64,000 nt of DNA from Xiphydria camelus (GCA_963678675.1 OY783192.1:14554424-14618423), one strand, 5' to 3'; counted from the first letter of the stretch, positions 9,935-22,450 are shown. Translations and numbers: made by a program. The notes: generated from the sequence alone by a model not told the origin.

Positions 9935-10515
9935 TTAAATACATTTACTTGACTCGGTACAGAACTCAGTTGTGACGACGAGGGAGTTAGGCGCGATGCG
10001 TTACGAAATGTTAGACTCGTGGTTCACAATATTGTACTGGATGGATACCTTAATATGATGTGTTACACGATTGTTCGGCGTAGAGAACTCAGGATTTCGA
10101 CCTGTCGACTGGCACGCAATGGCCTAATGACTATGAGATCGAAGGTAACTGAGCCGTCTTCAGTTAAAGGACTGACACCTTAATATACTATGTACGTTAC
10201 GTTCCACGATACCAGATTGACACGATGTAGAACCTTGATTGACTTACTGATTCCGAGTGAGGTTGAGCGGCGGAGCACTACACGTTAGATAATTCGTAGT
10301 ACATTCTCACTATATTACTGAATGCGCTGGATACACTATGCTGGCTGAGGCACTGTTCACTTGATAACACCTAGATGGTTAAAGTCGCGAGCCCTGATGA
10401 TAGTGTATGATACTGAGATGAAGACGAACCGTCTGATTACAAGTTAGAGCTTGCACACTGAATGCACTGTGTATGGTCAGCGGTACACTTCGGTTATGCA
10501 TGGATTTATACACTT
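9935..10515. other. Unassigned non-coding sequence
   Basis: Mixed-composition sequence with no open frame, tandem or inverted repeat that could be supported. It may be part of an LTR or other dispersed repeat, but no ends were found. It abuts the oligo(T) tract that marks a retrotransposon 3' end. Confidence 0.4.
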
Positions 10516-10517
10516 TT

Positions 10518-12001
10518 CTTTTTTTTTTTGAATCGGGCGAAGAGGGGAATCTTCATAAGACACCCAAGACGGTGATAGGGTAGTGTCGGCTTTCTACCGA
10601 CTAAACCCCTCCTCGTGGTTACCAACCCATAGTGTTATAAACCAAGTAGAAGATGAAGTAAGGGACCTTGCTAACACTAGCTAGGGCCATTGCGCGCGGA
10701 TGCGAAGCTAGGGGGTGACGAAGAGTCGAATAAGAAGAGCACAGGGTCTACGGATTTTATCCTTGGATTTGCTGGAATAACCGCCCAGCGCTTGGATGGA
10801 GGGGTTTGTGTGGTTCCTTACGGAATTGCGAAGGTTTGTCGCGAGCTTAACCGCCGCTTCGTGGAGAGGAAGGAGACCGGTCTCTTGAAGAAGCTGTGTA
10901 TTCCTGATATACCAGGGAATATTTAGTGAGCCTCGCAGGAGTCTCATATATAATCCCTGGACTTTGCGAAATTTGGCTGGAGTGGCTGCGCCCCAGATGG
11001 GTATAGCGTATGTGCATAAGCTTCTGATTATTGCATTGAAGGCTCGGACTTTGGTTTGTTGAGAGATATTCTTGTTGTTGAAGAAGGTTTTAAGTGCGAC
11101 ATATGCGCCGAGTGCTCTGTTGCGTTCGGCGGTGATTTGTTTAGACCAGCCGAGCTTTCTATCGAAAATAACGCCTAGGTATCTTGCGGAGTAGCTCCAG
11201 GGTATTCGGTGGTTACTCACTGTTAGAGCGTCTGGGGGGATATTTCGGCGGGAGAAGAACACTGCCTCGGCTTGGATTCGTTGAGGGCGAAGCCCTACTT
11301 GTGATACCATTGGCGGAGCGTGGGTAAGAATTTGTTTAATACTGTAGAGCAGAAATTTTTATTTTTAGAGGAATAAAGAAGGGCAACGTCATCAGCGTAC
11401 TGGACCGTGATTATTTTATCGTAAGTGGGGATATCATGACAATACATGTTGAACAGAGCCGGAGAGAGCCGGGACTTCCGCAGTGACGGGTTGTGAAGCG
11501 GAAAGGCTATTGCCTGACCGGACTCTGAAGGTTCGATTCATAAGGAAGGAGCTTATGATGCCAATTATGTAGTTAGTGGGGGCTGTTTAGTTGGATTAAT
11601 TTGAAAATTAATCCGTCATGCCAGACTCTGTCGAACGCCTGCTTGGCGTCTAGTAAAAGCATGGAAGTGTGGCGATTTTTATTCATATTGTCGGCAACGT
11701 ACTCTGAGACGCGAAGGAGTTAGTGGCAAGTACCGTGCCAGTGACGGCACCCGTGTTGAAAGTCCGGGAGGATGTTTCTGCGATTTTGTTTAGGGTGCAG
11801 AGAAGGCTGATTGGTCTGTAACTGGCGGCCTGATTTAGAGGTTTGCCCTGCTTAGGAAGGCAGATGATTGTGGCTGTCTTCCAGGTTGTGGGGAAGTAAT
11901 GCAATCGCAACATTGCGTTAACAATGTTGCAGATGGCAACTACGTGAATGCGGGGTAGGATTTTTAGTACTCTGTTAGGGATAGAGTCGTGACGCACCAG
12001 C
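10518..12001 (-). pseudogene. 5'-truncated Jockey-type retrotransposon with poly(A) tail
   Basis: The minus strand carries the RT half of a Jockey-clade ORF2: MRHDSIPNRVLK, FPTTWKTATIICLPKQGK, ASYRPISLLCTLNKI, then PALFNMYCHDIP and QYADDVALLYSS (catalytic YADD near 11385-11402), then YLGVIFDRKLGW, TYAIPIWGAATPAKFRKVQ and ETGLLPLHEAA. The frame breaks between about 11680 and 11310. A T-run at 10518-10529 on the plus strand is the poly(A) tail. The endonuclease and ORF1 are missing, as expected of 5' truncation; the break at about 12001 abuts an R1-type fragment in the opposite orientation. Confidence 0.85.
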
Positions 12002-12009
12002 TAGACAGC

Positions 12010-12442
12010 GTTCCTATTGAATGCCGCGCACACGCCTCCCGACGTTCGACGCATGGCAGGACACGGTGGACTGAGTTTCTACCTGACTCAGCTTTTAACT
12101 GGACACGGCTACTTCGACGCGTATCTTTACAGGATCAGCCGTGAACGCACGCCCGCGTACCATCACTGCGGCGCGGATTACTACGACGCGTCACATACAC
12201 TGGAGACCTGCCCGGTCTGGGAACTTCGCCGAGAAAACGTCCGCGTACTCGTGGACACACCGAGGATCGCGTGGGAGACTGCTCCCGCGTTTGCTCCGTG
12301 AGAAAGATGCGTGGAACGCTGTGGACACATTCGCCAGAGACGTGCTGTCACGTAAAGAGGCTGCCGAGCGGAATAGAGAGCATGCCGGGCGAAACCGCCA
12401 CGCCCCCCCTGCCGCCGCCATAACGGACGACACGCCGCCATG
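12010..12442 (+). pseudogene. R1-type retrotransposon, C-terminal ORF2 fragment A
   Basis: The plus strand encodes LSFYLTQLLTGHGYFDAYLYRI, then HHCGADYYDASHTLETCPVW, then after a frameshift near 12290 an arginine-rich tail (RKEAAERNREHAGRNRHAPP). Position and motifs match the C-terminal Cys/His region of R1-clade ORF2, normally C-x2-C-x(n)-H-x4-C; here the first Cys is replaced by Tyr (AYHHC). The same replacement is present in the related fragment at 31790-32180. No RT domain remains. Confidence 0.75.
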
Positions 12443-12479
12443 ATTGTCTGGTAACCGTCCGCTAAACGTCGTTTAAGGA

Positions 12480-14190
12480 TGTTTCGCCCCTATTGTAGAA
12501 GGGGAGTGGTGGTGGAAGGGAACAATACGATTTTCGTCAGTGTCCCAATCCCTGAACAAACAAAATGATTCTTTAATAACCTCCTTGAAGTTATATTTCA
12601 TGATATCGGTCGAGCCATTATTTTTCTGTAACTTTATTATCTGTATCCTTAAACTGTGTCAACAAAAAGTTATAGAAAAATATATTATAATTATTTTTAA
12701 GATATTGAAGCGGTCCGGAACAGCGGCAACGTCACCCCATAGAGTGTTATAGAGAAGTGTGGTGGCACAAGTTGGTAACATTCCTCACTAGAGCTTACTA
12801 GTTAAAACCCCGAATTATTAACAACATCCAACAAAAATAATATAAATTATAGTGAAAAGTGCTGTTTAAATGTATAAACATTAATCTCATTGCGATTAAT
12901 AATTTTCACAAAACGTGAACTCTCCGTATACGCTACACAGAAGATGTTACGCTTTTAACTCCAACTTTTGCCACTAAAGCGCATCACGGTACCCATGCTC
13001 GATCCGTATACTTGGCGCCCGCTGCGGCGTTGCCGCACTTCACGACTGCGCGAGCAGCAATCTCCATCGTAAGCGAATTTACCAAGATTTCTTAATTACC
13101 TATTTGTTATATATTACTGCCCTCTGATCGATGTGCGAAAATATACCATTTATTCTTTGCATAATAATATAGCGGTATGCAAAGTTTCATTACGGTAATC
13201 CAATTTTCCATTGTTTTTTCTAAGTTTCTGTGAATTTCCCATAAGAGCATGGGTTAAATGGTCATTTTTATTTCAATTATAACTTTTTTAATAAGTTAGT
13301 CAAGAGAATTGAAATTTTGCATACGGCTTTCAAAGATATTAAAGAATCTTGGGAAAAAATTTGAGTAATTTCCAATGTTTTTGATAATAGGGGTGAAACA
13401 TCCTTAACATCGCAAGGCGGTTTTTCGGAGTTCCTGTGAGTAAACCCGAATCCTTTGAGGGGTTTAGAATAGAGGACACCCGCGGCGTGGGGCACGGATA
13501 ATTAAATTTAATACTTTCAACTTGCTTCTTTATTTTGTTAATTCTATCTCTCCCTTTTTATTTATTCTTCGGTTGAGAGTAGGTTGTTTCTTTCTTTTTC
13601 GTTACACCTCGACCTCCGACTCGACTCTACTGGCTCTTTCCCCTCTTTATAGTTATATCGCATTTTTTAATTTATCTATTTCATTTATTTACCAAATTTT
13701 CAATTTAATTTAATTCCAAACTTCTGCCCTTCCCCCGTTATTTTGGCCACTTTCGGCCCTTACGAAAAAGTTCCTTCATTTATTTTAATTTCTCCTTCTT
13801 CTAAGTCGAGTCCAGTGGGTTTTAAAAAAAAATAAAGTACGTTTGTTTGTATCACAGTTTCTTACAAGGTGCCCAAACGTACTTTTGGGAAAAGGCAAAC
13901 AGTCGTTGAATACAAAAGAAAGAGGCCTACACATGGCTGGACAACTCCAACACTCGATAGGCAAACATTAAGCGTACATACATAGTACTGCGCGGTCATG
14001 AAGAAGCAATCGAATTCAACATCGAGTTGAGTGGAGGCCCGGTTTCAGATGAAGAGCTGGCGTGTATGCGGACATATAGACATTTTGGCGCTGTAAAAAA
14101 AGTGCTAAAAAAACAGCGAACAATATCATACCTTAAGCCTAATCTTAGTCTAGACTTAAACTAGAAAAACCTAAAAACTAATTGTCGCAG
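12480..14190. other. Long stretch without recognised gene
   Basis: Mostly AT-rich. 12700-12780 and 13000-13080 are GC-richer islands without motifs. 13500-13800 is pyrimidine-rich on the plus strand. 13810-13840 holds an A-run followed by AATAAA-like sequence. No coding frame longer than about 70 codons has protein-like composition. Confidence 0.4.
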
Positions 14191-14199
14191 GTGCGCGTC

Positions 14200-16739
14200 C
14201 GGTGGGCGCAAGTTGCTTGTGCATCGGACGAGCAGTTGCGTCAGCCGGCGCGTACCCTCCGAGTCACGGTGACTTCACATCCTGCTGCCAGGATGTCCAT
14301 GTGAACCGCGTCGTTCAGCCACCAGTACTTGGCGGAGAGTCTAGTCCAATCGTTATGGTCCACACCTCCGGGATGGCCTTGGAATATCTGTGCAGGTTAA
14401 CGTCGAGCATCGCATCGAGAGTTGGCGGTAGCCTTTTATTCGCCTTATTTCGTCTCCAACGATAAATCACAGGTACGCCGTTTTCGTCTTGTATGTAGCC
14501 GCGCGAGTCGAAATACATAAAATCTTGCGGCCGTATATAACCTTTCGATGCTGCGTATCGCGCTTGAGTATGATCAGCAGTGGCGAGAGCATTGATCAAG
14601 GCGTTCGGGATTAGGCGCAGATTTGCCATGTAATCACGAGTGAGTTTAACGACCTAGCAGTCAATCCTGCTGATGGCCGCTAGGTCGTAAATCAACTTGT
14701 TACTAGTCCTGTGGATGTAGTTGGATTCCTCTCAGCGATGCTTGCCCAGTGCTGTACGGAGACACGTCCTCTCGAAGCATCTGAGTTTCTCCATTTGTGC
14801 CGCGCCCGTATTCCACCATACCGGCACTGCATAGGAGAGCAGGGAGCGTACGAAGATCTGATAGCAAATTACTTTAGCTTTTGTCGTTAGGAGCCAGTTT
14901 ACGAAGAGCTCATGCATGGAGTGAAAAGCGTTGTTCGCTTTCTTCCATTGAATGTCGACGTGTTCTGTGCCTCTAACCAGTTGACCGATGGTAAAACCTA
15001 GATATTTAACGACTTTCCTGTGAGGTATTGCCACCCTGTTGGGGTGCCAGGAATAGGTATACTAATTGAGAAGGTGTGAATGCCGGCGGCTTTTTTCATT
15101 GAAATCTCGCTCCTTGTGTTGCGGAAGAGTATTGTTTCACATTTGGAAGGGTTCATTCTTAGATTCCATGTCGCGTAGCAGTTATTCACTTTGTCCGTCA
15201 GCTCTTCCAGCTTCTTCCGAATAGGTTCGATGTATGCGCCAGCCACGTAGATGATCAGATCATCGGCGTAAGCGATCGAGTAGGTGCTATTGCCCGAATT
15301 TAATTGAAAGAGGTTGAGTATATCACTTGTGTAGATGGCAAACAGCGACGGCGAGTTGACGGTGCCTTGCAGACCTTCGAGGATTCGGCATGTCCTTGAG
15401 TTGTGCCCTCCTTGCGAGACGAAGAATTTTTTATCGTGTATCATGCTGTGGATCATTCTAACGAGGTGAGATGGAAAGTTTTTCTTCAGCAGGACGAATA
15501 TAAGATCGTCTAACCATACGGAGTCGAACGCCTTTTCTAGATCGATCAGCGCCGTCCCGACTGCTTGTTTGTTGCATAGATGGAGGTTGACGTCCGACAG
15601 TAACTTGTGAATGGCGTGCACTGTGGAGTGTTTGTGTCTGAAACCGAATTGATTGTTCGGGATTATATTGTACGCGTCGCAATGCTTGGTGATGGCGTTA
15701 TTGATCACCATCTCGAACACCTTGCTCAAGCACGGAGTAAGGCTGATCGGTCGATAGCTGGAGGGGTCACTCGGCGTTTTGCCCTTTTTCAAGAAGGGGA
15801 TCACCTTAGCCGTCTTCCATGAACGCGGGAAGTAACAGATGTTCAGCGCATTGTTGAATATAATGACGAGTTGTCGAATCATCTTCCTCGGCAGGTGTTT
15901 CAAGACAATGGATGGTATTTCGTCAACACCGAACGACGTCTTATTGGGCAAGCCTTTCAATATCAAGCTGAGCTTCGGGACATTACAGAAGTACTCTTCT
16001 CGTGGGCTAATCTGGTGCGGATTGTCGGCTGGATTGTCCTCGCTGAAGGTGGTAATCGTGAGACTCGCCGCTCCGTGGGACGCCAAGTCTTTGTTAAACT
16101 CTGCTATCTTCTTGTCGACTAGCTCGCGCAATCGCGTACCCTCGTTAAGGTGTCTAGGCGAGTTGACATTTTCGTAGAAGGCTGCCAGCACATTCATGAC
16201 ATCCTTACGCTCCGTAATAATTAACTCATCACTGTCGTATGGAGTATTTTCGCGGTTGTTGTCGATCTTTCCAAGGATGGCATCATTGTCCAGTTTAACA
16301 CGAATGTCTTTAATGTCCTGATTGTGCTGGCGCGGCTTGTACAATTTTTTTATAACCGGCAGGAACTTTTCGGGGTTCTTATAATTAATTTTTAGGTGTA
16401 AACTTCTCCAACGCTTCTCCGTCTCAATCTTAATCTCGTGTCGAATTTCTTTTTTAAGGGTCGATAGCGCCTGCTTGAGCGTCTTGGTGTAGTGAGCACA
16501 GCTGGATCAATGCTGCGTCTTTTATTGTAAGCGGTGAGCAAACTTGACTTGTGCCTGTACATGCGGAGGATCTTCTTACTCAGAAACAGTTTTTCCGGGC
16601 CTTGCTCCTTTTGAATCGGTATGACTTGTTTGATTGCATTTATAATACTAGTTGTAATGCCTTCCAGTTGCTCATCGATTTCGTCGACGTCAAGATTTCT
16701 GCGTACGGGACAGCCGTCCAGATGATATATGGGAATCAA
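14200..16739 (-). pseudogene. Jockey-like non-LTR retrotransposon, RT region
   Basis: The minus strand reads from the endonuclease-RT linker (16739-16392) into a long RT frame (16344-14998): NKTSFGVDEIPSIVLKHLP, YFPRSWKTAKVIPFLKKGK, SYRPISLTPCLSKVFE, FGFRHKHSTVHAI, TALIDLEKAFDSVW, LQGTVNSPSLFAIYTSDIL and IAYADDLIIYVAG (near 15243-15275). The thumb and C-terminal part continue at 15034-14315 (KVVKYLGFTIG, VRSLLSYAVPVWW). Lesions: frameshifts near 16360-16390 and 16500, a one-base frameshift near 15040, and in-frame stops near 14731 and 14654. The 5' half is replaced at about 16726 by the inverted-repeat element. Confidence 0.85.
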
Positions 16740-17015
16740 AAGCTGGATATATTATAGGCATTTATTATTTTCCTTATTCTAGGCATATTTAAAAACAAGT
16801 AACTGCTATTATGCTTTCACGATTGCATTCATATTTGTTTTCTGTTGGCCAACTCTACTCCTGTTGTATACGAAATTTTTAACTCAAGGTCATTAACCCT
16901 GTAAGCATCTAGATAAGGAATGTCGGGTGTAAGCATCTAGACTGGGAAAGTCGGGCTTTCCCGATCGAGCCTCCCGTTGGGGTGTTACCAAGGACGGTTT
17001 ACCGCTTTTTCTCGG
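16726..17015 (+). repeat. Left arm of ~270-bp inverted repeat
   Basis: From ATATGGG-ATC and GGATATATTATAGGCATTTA through TGTCGG and CGATCGAGCCTCCCGTTGGG to a TACCGCTTTTTCTCGGG end, this matches the reverse complement of 18395-18688 at roughly 90%. The arms bracket the HAFSGCDTTS relic. Confidence 0.85.
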
Positions 17016-17054
17016 GTGTTTTTCAATGCCCACAATTTCGAGTTTTCCCTCCTA

Positions 17055-17460
17055 GACCAGTCGATAAGTGCATTAATAATGGGAGCAAATCCAGACAAGC
17101 TGAAATAAATTTTAATCTGTTTTCCTTTTGACCAACAAGATACCTATTAATTTTGTACCCTCAAACAGGCCTGGATTTAGCCGCTATGCTGAAAAAATGG
17201 CCAAAAAAAGGAATTTTTTCTTAATATTAGCAAATATCTCGATTAGTATTAATTTTATAGCAAAATATGTAGTTATCAAAATTAAAGTAGATACTCTATT
17301 AAAAACGTTATGTACATTTTTTTGTGCAACTACCTGTTTTGAAGTTATTGGCGTCGAACTCTGGAAACTTGGATAAGTCTATGAGCACTTAATAATTTTC
17401 TTATTGTAGGCACTCTTAAATACATTCAATTGCTTTTTGGTGCTATACATTTTTATTTGG
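17055..17460 (+). repeat. Second, more diverged inverted-repeat module
   Basis: 17055-17120 (GTGCATTAATAATGGGAGCAA, with GACAAGCTGAAATAA) matches the reverse complement of 20110-20180. 17160-17460 (AGCAAAATATGTAGTTATCA, then ACTACCTG and TTGAAGTTAT) matches the reverse complement of about 18560-18890. The order implies one ancestral unit, present in opposite orientation and split by the fold-back array at 18835-20045. Confidence 0.65.
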
Positions 17461-17793
17461 TAAAGAAATCATGTCACATACTTATACTTGCTCCCACATC
17501 ACCTAAAGGTGAAGTACCCGGCGCGTTATTTTAAACGTAGTCTCCACAATAGGCCTAATCCACTATGCCACCAACTTAGATAACTAAGTTTCTTTTGAGG
17601 TTGTAGGCCCATCAGAGATTTTTCGCCTTTTTGATGTTACTGGTTGTTCGATATAACCCTTAATATCATCCTGAATGTCTTCAACATCTACCTCATATTC
17701 CGGATCTGGTTCATAATGTGCAGAATATTCTATTTGATTGGTTTATATCTCTTTCTATATCGATAGGGAAATTCTCCTTGTAGTCTTCGTCGT

Positions 17794-18433
17794 CTAATTC
17801 GACCACTTCCAAAGTATTCGAACAAGATTTGCCCTGGAAAATGCACACAATACTGAGTAATACAAACCTGCTTTGCGGCAGCTACAAGCTGCATTGCAAA
17901 ATTTAGCGCATTTACAAGAAATAAGTTTCTGTAATTCTTGGTGAGCTACGTCTTGTAAAGTAGCAATGGGCATTAACATTCTTTGAATTTTTCCATCCTC
18001 AATCTAAAGCTGATTTTTCATTTCCATACCATAGCTGTACCTGATGGTAAGTACGGAAGGAGTGCAAGCGAGCTGCATGTTTGGTTGGCGGTAACGATGC
18101 TAGGTTTGGTAAGCTTTTGGTAATAAATTGTACGAAACACTGGTACCTATCTGTTTTTATTTAATGAGTCGTATTTTTTGATCCATACAGATGAAGAAGA
18201 AATTGTTCTCCAACTTTGTCTATATCCGTTGGGGATGCATTTGGGTCTTTAAATATTTGTACATCTTTCTTTAATTCTCTTCCTTTCTGTAAAACTTTAA
18301 CGAATTTCATTTTTTCCTGCCTGTATAGTGGGGATGTAGTATCGCAGCCACTAAATGCGTGTAGAAATAAAATGTTGCGGGCACTAAAAAACGCCCGAGA
18401 AAAAGCGGTAGACCGTCCTTGGTAACACCCCAA
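17794..18433 (-). pseudogene. HAFSGCDTTS-family relic (transposon-associated)
   Basis: The minus-strand frame 18433-18161 contains ILFLHAFSGCDTTSPLYRQ, then KMKFVKVLQKG and GEQFLLHLYG. A later piece (17979-17794) is cysteine-rich (ISCKCAKFCNAACSCRKAGL). From memory this pairing is the C-terminal half of an uncharacterised multicopy protein family of arthropods, hydrozoans and others, with many copies per genome. Frames are broken between the pieces. The long inverted repeats on both sides suggest a DNA transposon carrying it. Related relics lie at 51315-55174 and 56444-56883. Confidence 0.7.
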
Positions 18434-18688
18434 CGGGAGGCTCGATCGGGAAAAAGCCCGACTTTCACTGTCCAGATGCTTACATCCGACATTCTTTGTC
18501 TAGGTGCTTACAGGGTTAATGACCTTAAGTTAAACATTCCGTATACAACAGGAGTAGGATTAGCCGACAGAAAACAAATATAAATGCAACCATGAAAGCA
18601 TAATAACAGTTGCTTGTTTTTAAATATGCCTAGAGAATAAAGAAAATAATAAATGCCTATAATATATCCAACTTTGGATGCCCATATA
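18395..18688 (-). repeat. Right arm of ~270-bp inverted repeat
   Basis: Partner of 16726-17015. It overlaps the start of the HAFSGCDTTS relic by about 40 bp, so that frame begins inside the arm. Confidence 0.85.
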
Positions 18689-18834
18689 ACTTCGAACCAG
18701 GTAGTCGCATGGAAAAAGTACGTAGAACATTTTTATAGATAATTTAATTTGCTTTAATTTTGGTAACTACATATTTTGCTCTAAAGTTTATAGAAACCAA
18801 GTTATTGATAAATAACAAAAAAACAACATTTTTT

Positions 18835-20045
18835 AGCCCCTTTTCTTAACTTTTAGAGCCCGGGGAAATTTCAGTTAAAATCGACATTTTTTTAAACGTA
18901 AAATTTATAAATAAAATCAATAAATGTCCTATTTGGAGGCCCCGACCTAACTGCTGGTCGATATATCGACCACCCCGGACGCAGGGCAAAATCGACTTTG
19001 CATCCAATGGAAAACATTTGGCAGGAAAGATTATCGCTCAAAACTTGTTACTCGGGGGTTTTTTTGGTCGCTCATTACGTTGCTGATATCCAAATTGGTC
19101 TATTCTCAAATCCAAGATGGCGGATGATGATTCGAGAAATTTTTATAATTTGAAGATTATGGCCCGAAACTTATTGCTCGGGGGTTTTCGGGGTCGCTCA
19201 TTACGATGCTGCTGTCCAAATTGATCTATCCTCAAATCCAAGACGGCGGATCCAATATGGCGGATGATGAATAATACAAGTTTATCAAAATTTGAAGATT
19301 ATTGCCCAAAACTTGTTACTCGGGGGTTTTTGGGGTCACTCATTGCGATGCTGATGTTCAAATCGGTCTATTCTCAAATTCAAGATTCCCAAATCTAAAG
19401 TGACTGTTTTGTTATTTTTATTATTTTGGCCTCAAAGTTAATACGCTCATGTTTTCTGATGTGTAGAGTACGAAAAAAAAGTTATCCGCAAATCTCACTT
19501 TCAGGACCGATTTGGACATCAGCATCGTAATGAACGACCCAAAAAAAACCGAGTAACAAGTTTCGAGCCATAATCTTCAAATTCAAAAAATTCCTGGAAT
19601 TCATCATCCACCATCTTGGATTTGAGACAAGACCGATTTAGATATCAGCATCGTAATGAGCGACCCCGAAAACCCCTGAGTAACAAGTTTCGAGCCATAA
19701 TCTTGAAATTCTAAAAATTTCTGGAATTCATCATCCGCCATCTTGGATTTGAGACTAGACCGATTTGGACACTAGCATCATAATGAGCGACCCCGAAACC
19801 CCCGAGTAACAAGTTTCGGGCCATAATCTTCAAATTCTAAAAATTTGTGGAATTCATCATCCGCCATATTGCATTCGCCATCTTGGATTTGAGAATAGAC
19901 CGATTTTGACATCAGCATCATAATGAGTCACCCCGAAAACCCCCGAGTAACAAGTTTCGGGCCATAATCTTAAAATTTTGATAAATATCTGGAATTCATC
20001 ATCCGCTGGTCGATATATCGACCACCCTGGGCTCTAAAGGTTAAG
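18835..20045. repeat. Fold-back array of ~120-bp units bounded by GGTCGATATATCGACC
   Basis: The 16-bp perfect palindrome GGTCGATATATCGACC occurs at 18956-18971 and 20008-20023. Between them, units containing CGGGGGTTTT-GGGTCGCTCATTACGATGCTGAT, TCTCAAATCCAAGATGGCGG and AATTTGAAGATTATGGCCCG occur about three times in one orientation (19030-19400) and four times inverted (19500-20000). The centre (19400-19490) is unique AT-rich DNA. CTTAAC-TTTAGAGCCC occurs just outside on both sides in inverted orientation. The whole could form a ~1-kb stem. No protein is encoded. Confidence 0.8.
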
Positions 20046-20049
20046 ATGG

Positions 20050-22190
20050 CGGCCAAATCGGGGCTTTCTGGGGGGTGCAAATTTAATATGTGCTTTTTCT
20101 GGCACCAAATCAAATAAATTAAAATTATTTCCAGCTTGTCCGGAATTGCTCCCGCTATTAATGCACTTGTCGACTGGCCTAATAGTAGAGATAGCGTGGG
20201 CTATGCGGTATGCCCTTATTGGCTAGGAGAGGAACACATTAGAACAACAGATGACGCTGGGTAGTTTCCGAATTCCATACCTAACGGGAAAGAGTATGAT
20301 GCTAAGGAGTTCATAAGCTCCGTATCTAATGGTTAAGAATACCGGATGCTCGTTTATAACCCTATGGATGGGCCAAGCTACTTTGAATGGTGAACTAATC
20401 CTTTATGGTTCTAATGTGAGTCAGGTATTAGGTCTTTCTGATGGTCTCCATTGAACGGTCGTCATTCTCCCCTTTATAAGCTGATGTAGTATTTCTAAGT
20501 ATAGCGGTAACTATCAGATTAAGTATGCGGGAAACGATTTATTCCGACTCGTCCAGCAATTAGCCCTTTCCGAAAAGGTGCGGGACTGCGAACTCATTAG
20601 CAGCCTGGATTAGTCGAAACAGACCGCTTGTCTTGTCATTATGACCGATGATGGGATTAATTCTAAATTAATGCTTCACTTTGGCAATGATATCGAGCGG
20701 TATGAACCGTTGTGTCAAATTCCATCCACTGTGCGACGGAACAATGACATTAGAACAAGGGATGACATTGGGTATTTTCTGAGTGCTGGATCTAGCGGGC
20801 AAGGATACCGTTGCTCGTCTTTGGCCATAAAGACGACCGTTCCGTTGTGCCGGCAGTACACGCTCGCCGAAGAGACCCGAGCGCGAGACCGAGAGCACCG
20901 TGTATATCTCCCACTTATGCTCTCGCTTCCTTTGACTCGTGTTGGAGACCGCTTTTAGACCGAGCGCTCCGAGGGCGAGGCGAGAGGCTCTTGGATGAGG
21001 CGGGAACACCAGGTACACGCTCGCTCTCGCCTGGTCTTACTTTCCGAGAAAGGTGCGGGACTACGAGCGCATCAGCAGTACATGTTTGTCAGAACACACA
21101 TGAAAATAAATTATTCTTATGAAGTTAATTGCACAAATCAATAACTCTTTTCCACGCGAATAAATAAATTGTAGATACTTCAAATAAAATAGTAAAAATA
21201 TGGTAGCGTCAATCTTTAGCCGTTACGAAAAGTAAGGATTAGATAAACACAAGCATTGTTACGAGAATTCAGTAGCATCACTGCTGCGTCATTTCTACCT
21301 CTCCCCTGTCATCTTTCCTTTCGACCGCTAGCGCTAGCATCGGAGTGGTGTCGCCGCTGAGGCACTCTCCTCCTCTGCCGGTCCCCCCACCACAGGTACC
21401 TACCTATATTCCCCTCAAGCGATGAGGATCAAGAGACACGGTAGCGTCTCGCGGCATGTTCGTTCAAGTAGTTTCGCGCTCAGATACGACAGCGCTGATA
21501 TCGCGGCACCCGTGTCTCTTTACACCACAAATGTCTGCCCCCTGCACCCCTCAATTTTTACATCGAAATTTCTCAATAAATATACTGCTATAACCAAAAC
21601 TATGCTTAGTTGCGCCATATAAATTGACTATTCTCTATTCCGCCTATCTTCGGGGATAGTCGGCTATGATCGGAAATGTGTACATAGAGGCGACAACACG
21701 CATACGCTATCAAATGTATGTGAGAGTGTGTGAGAGAATATATTCCTTGAATGTTTGGTTATGGTTTTCAAAGTTAATAAAATATTTTCATTCGCGAAAC
21801 GATTTCCCTCGCGTTTATTTCGATCCTCGGACACGCTTGTTAATAAAAAGTTAAAATTCAGTATAATCGGAGTTATAAATCTCAATAGTGGTGAATGTGA
21901 CATACGCTCCGTATAGTTTACTAATCGTTTGTATTTTTTTCGAATAATCAAGATAGTGAACGGATGCAGTGCTATGTTTCCCTGGTTGCCTGTGCATCAA
22001 GAACAGGAAAGGAGACGGCAGTATCTCAGAAGAATTGCCATCAGATAAGTTTAATTGCCGTCTGATAGCTTTAACCTCACTTTCGATGGAAGGACAAATA
22101 TCTTTGTGATAATTCTACATTTTGGTTTTAGCGTCATGCGAGCACGGGACGAACGCAATGGAATTGGATCACACAACAATCAAGTAATTA
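20050..22190. other. Unassigned sequence with short recurring motif
   Basis: AAGGTGCGGGACT-CGA-C-CATTAGCAGC recurs near 20575, 21052 and again near 40115, marking an unidentified dispersed repeat. 20860-21010 is GC-rich with GAGCGCGAGACCGAGAGC-like strings. Frames on both strands of 20640-21120 overlap and lack motifs. 21120-22190 has no recognised feature. Confidence 0.4.
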
Positions 22191-22194
22191 CTTT

Positions 22195-22450
22195 ATCATT
22201 ATTTTTTCTCTATCGATATATTTCCTCTTTCGTACTATTACAAGTTCCAATTTACACACCGACCTGTCAAACCTGAAGTGTACGTGTACCTCACTTCTAT
22301 TTCATCAGTTCTTCGTCTCCGGTGTAACGACAGTCAATGAGGAATCACTGATACCGATTAGGGTTCGAGGGTTATTCCTTATTCTTTCTTGCATTTCTGT
22401 GAAGCACAGCATCGACATTTTACTGCACCGGTATTCTTCTAGGACTTCCT
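22195..22450 (+). repeat. Dispersed repeat R, copy 1 (empty-site paralogue)
   Basis: The block from TATCGATATATTTCCTCTTTC through TTCCAATTTA, GACCTGTCAAACC and GTGTACCTCACTTCTATTTC to the AATAATTATAAACACC end is shared with 22720-23336 plus 24259-24370 (inverted copy) and partly with 24440-24880. At 22281-22282 it has an uninterrupted TA where the inverted copy carries a 922-bp insertion. Confidence 0.75.

Noticed and set aside
12141..12443. Three overlapping frames of 80-100 codons on both strands
   Set aside because: GC-rich shadows of the R1-type C-terminal fragment.
18930..20030. Satellite DNA or centromeric array
   Set aside because: Only about seven units, half of them inverted, bounded by palindromes; this is a fold-back element, not a satellite.
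20641..21122. Overlapping 103-116-codon frames on both strands
   Set aside because: GC-rich sequence with no motif, in a stretch that shares a repeat word with 40115; not supported as genes.
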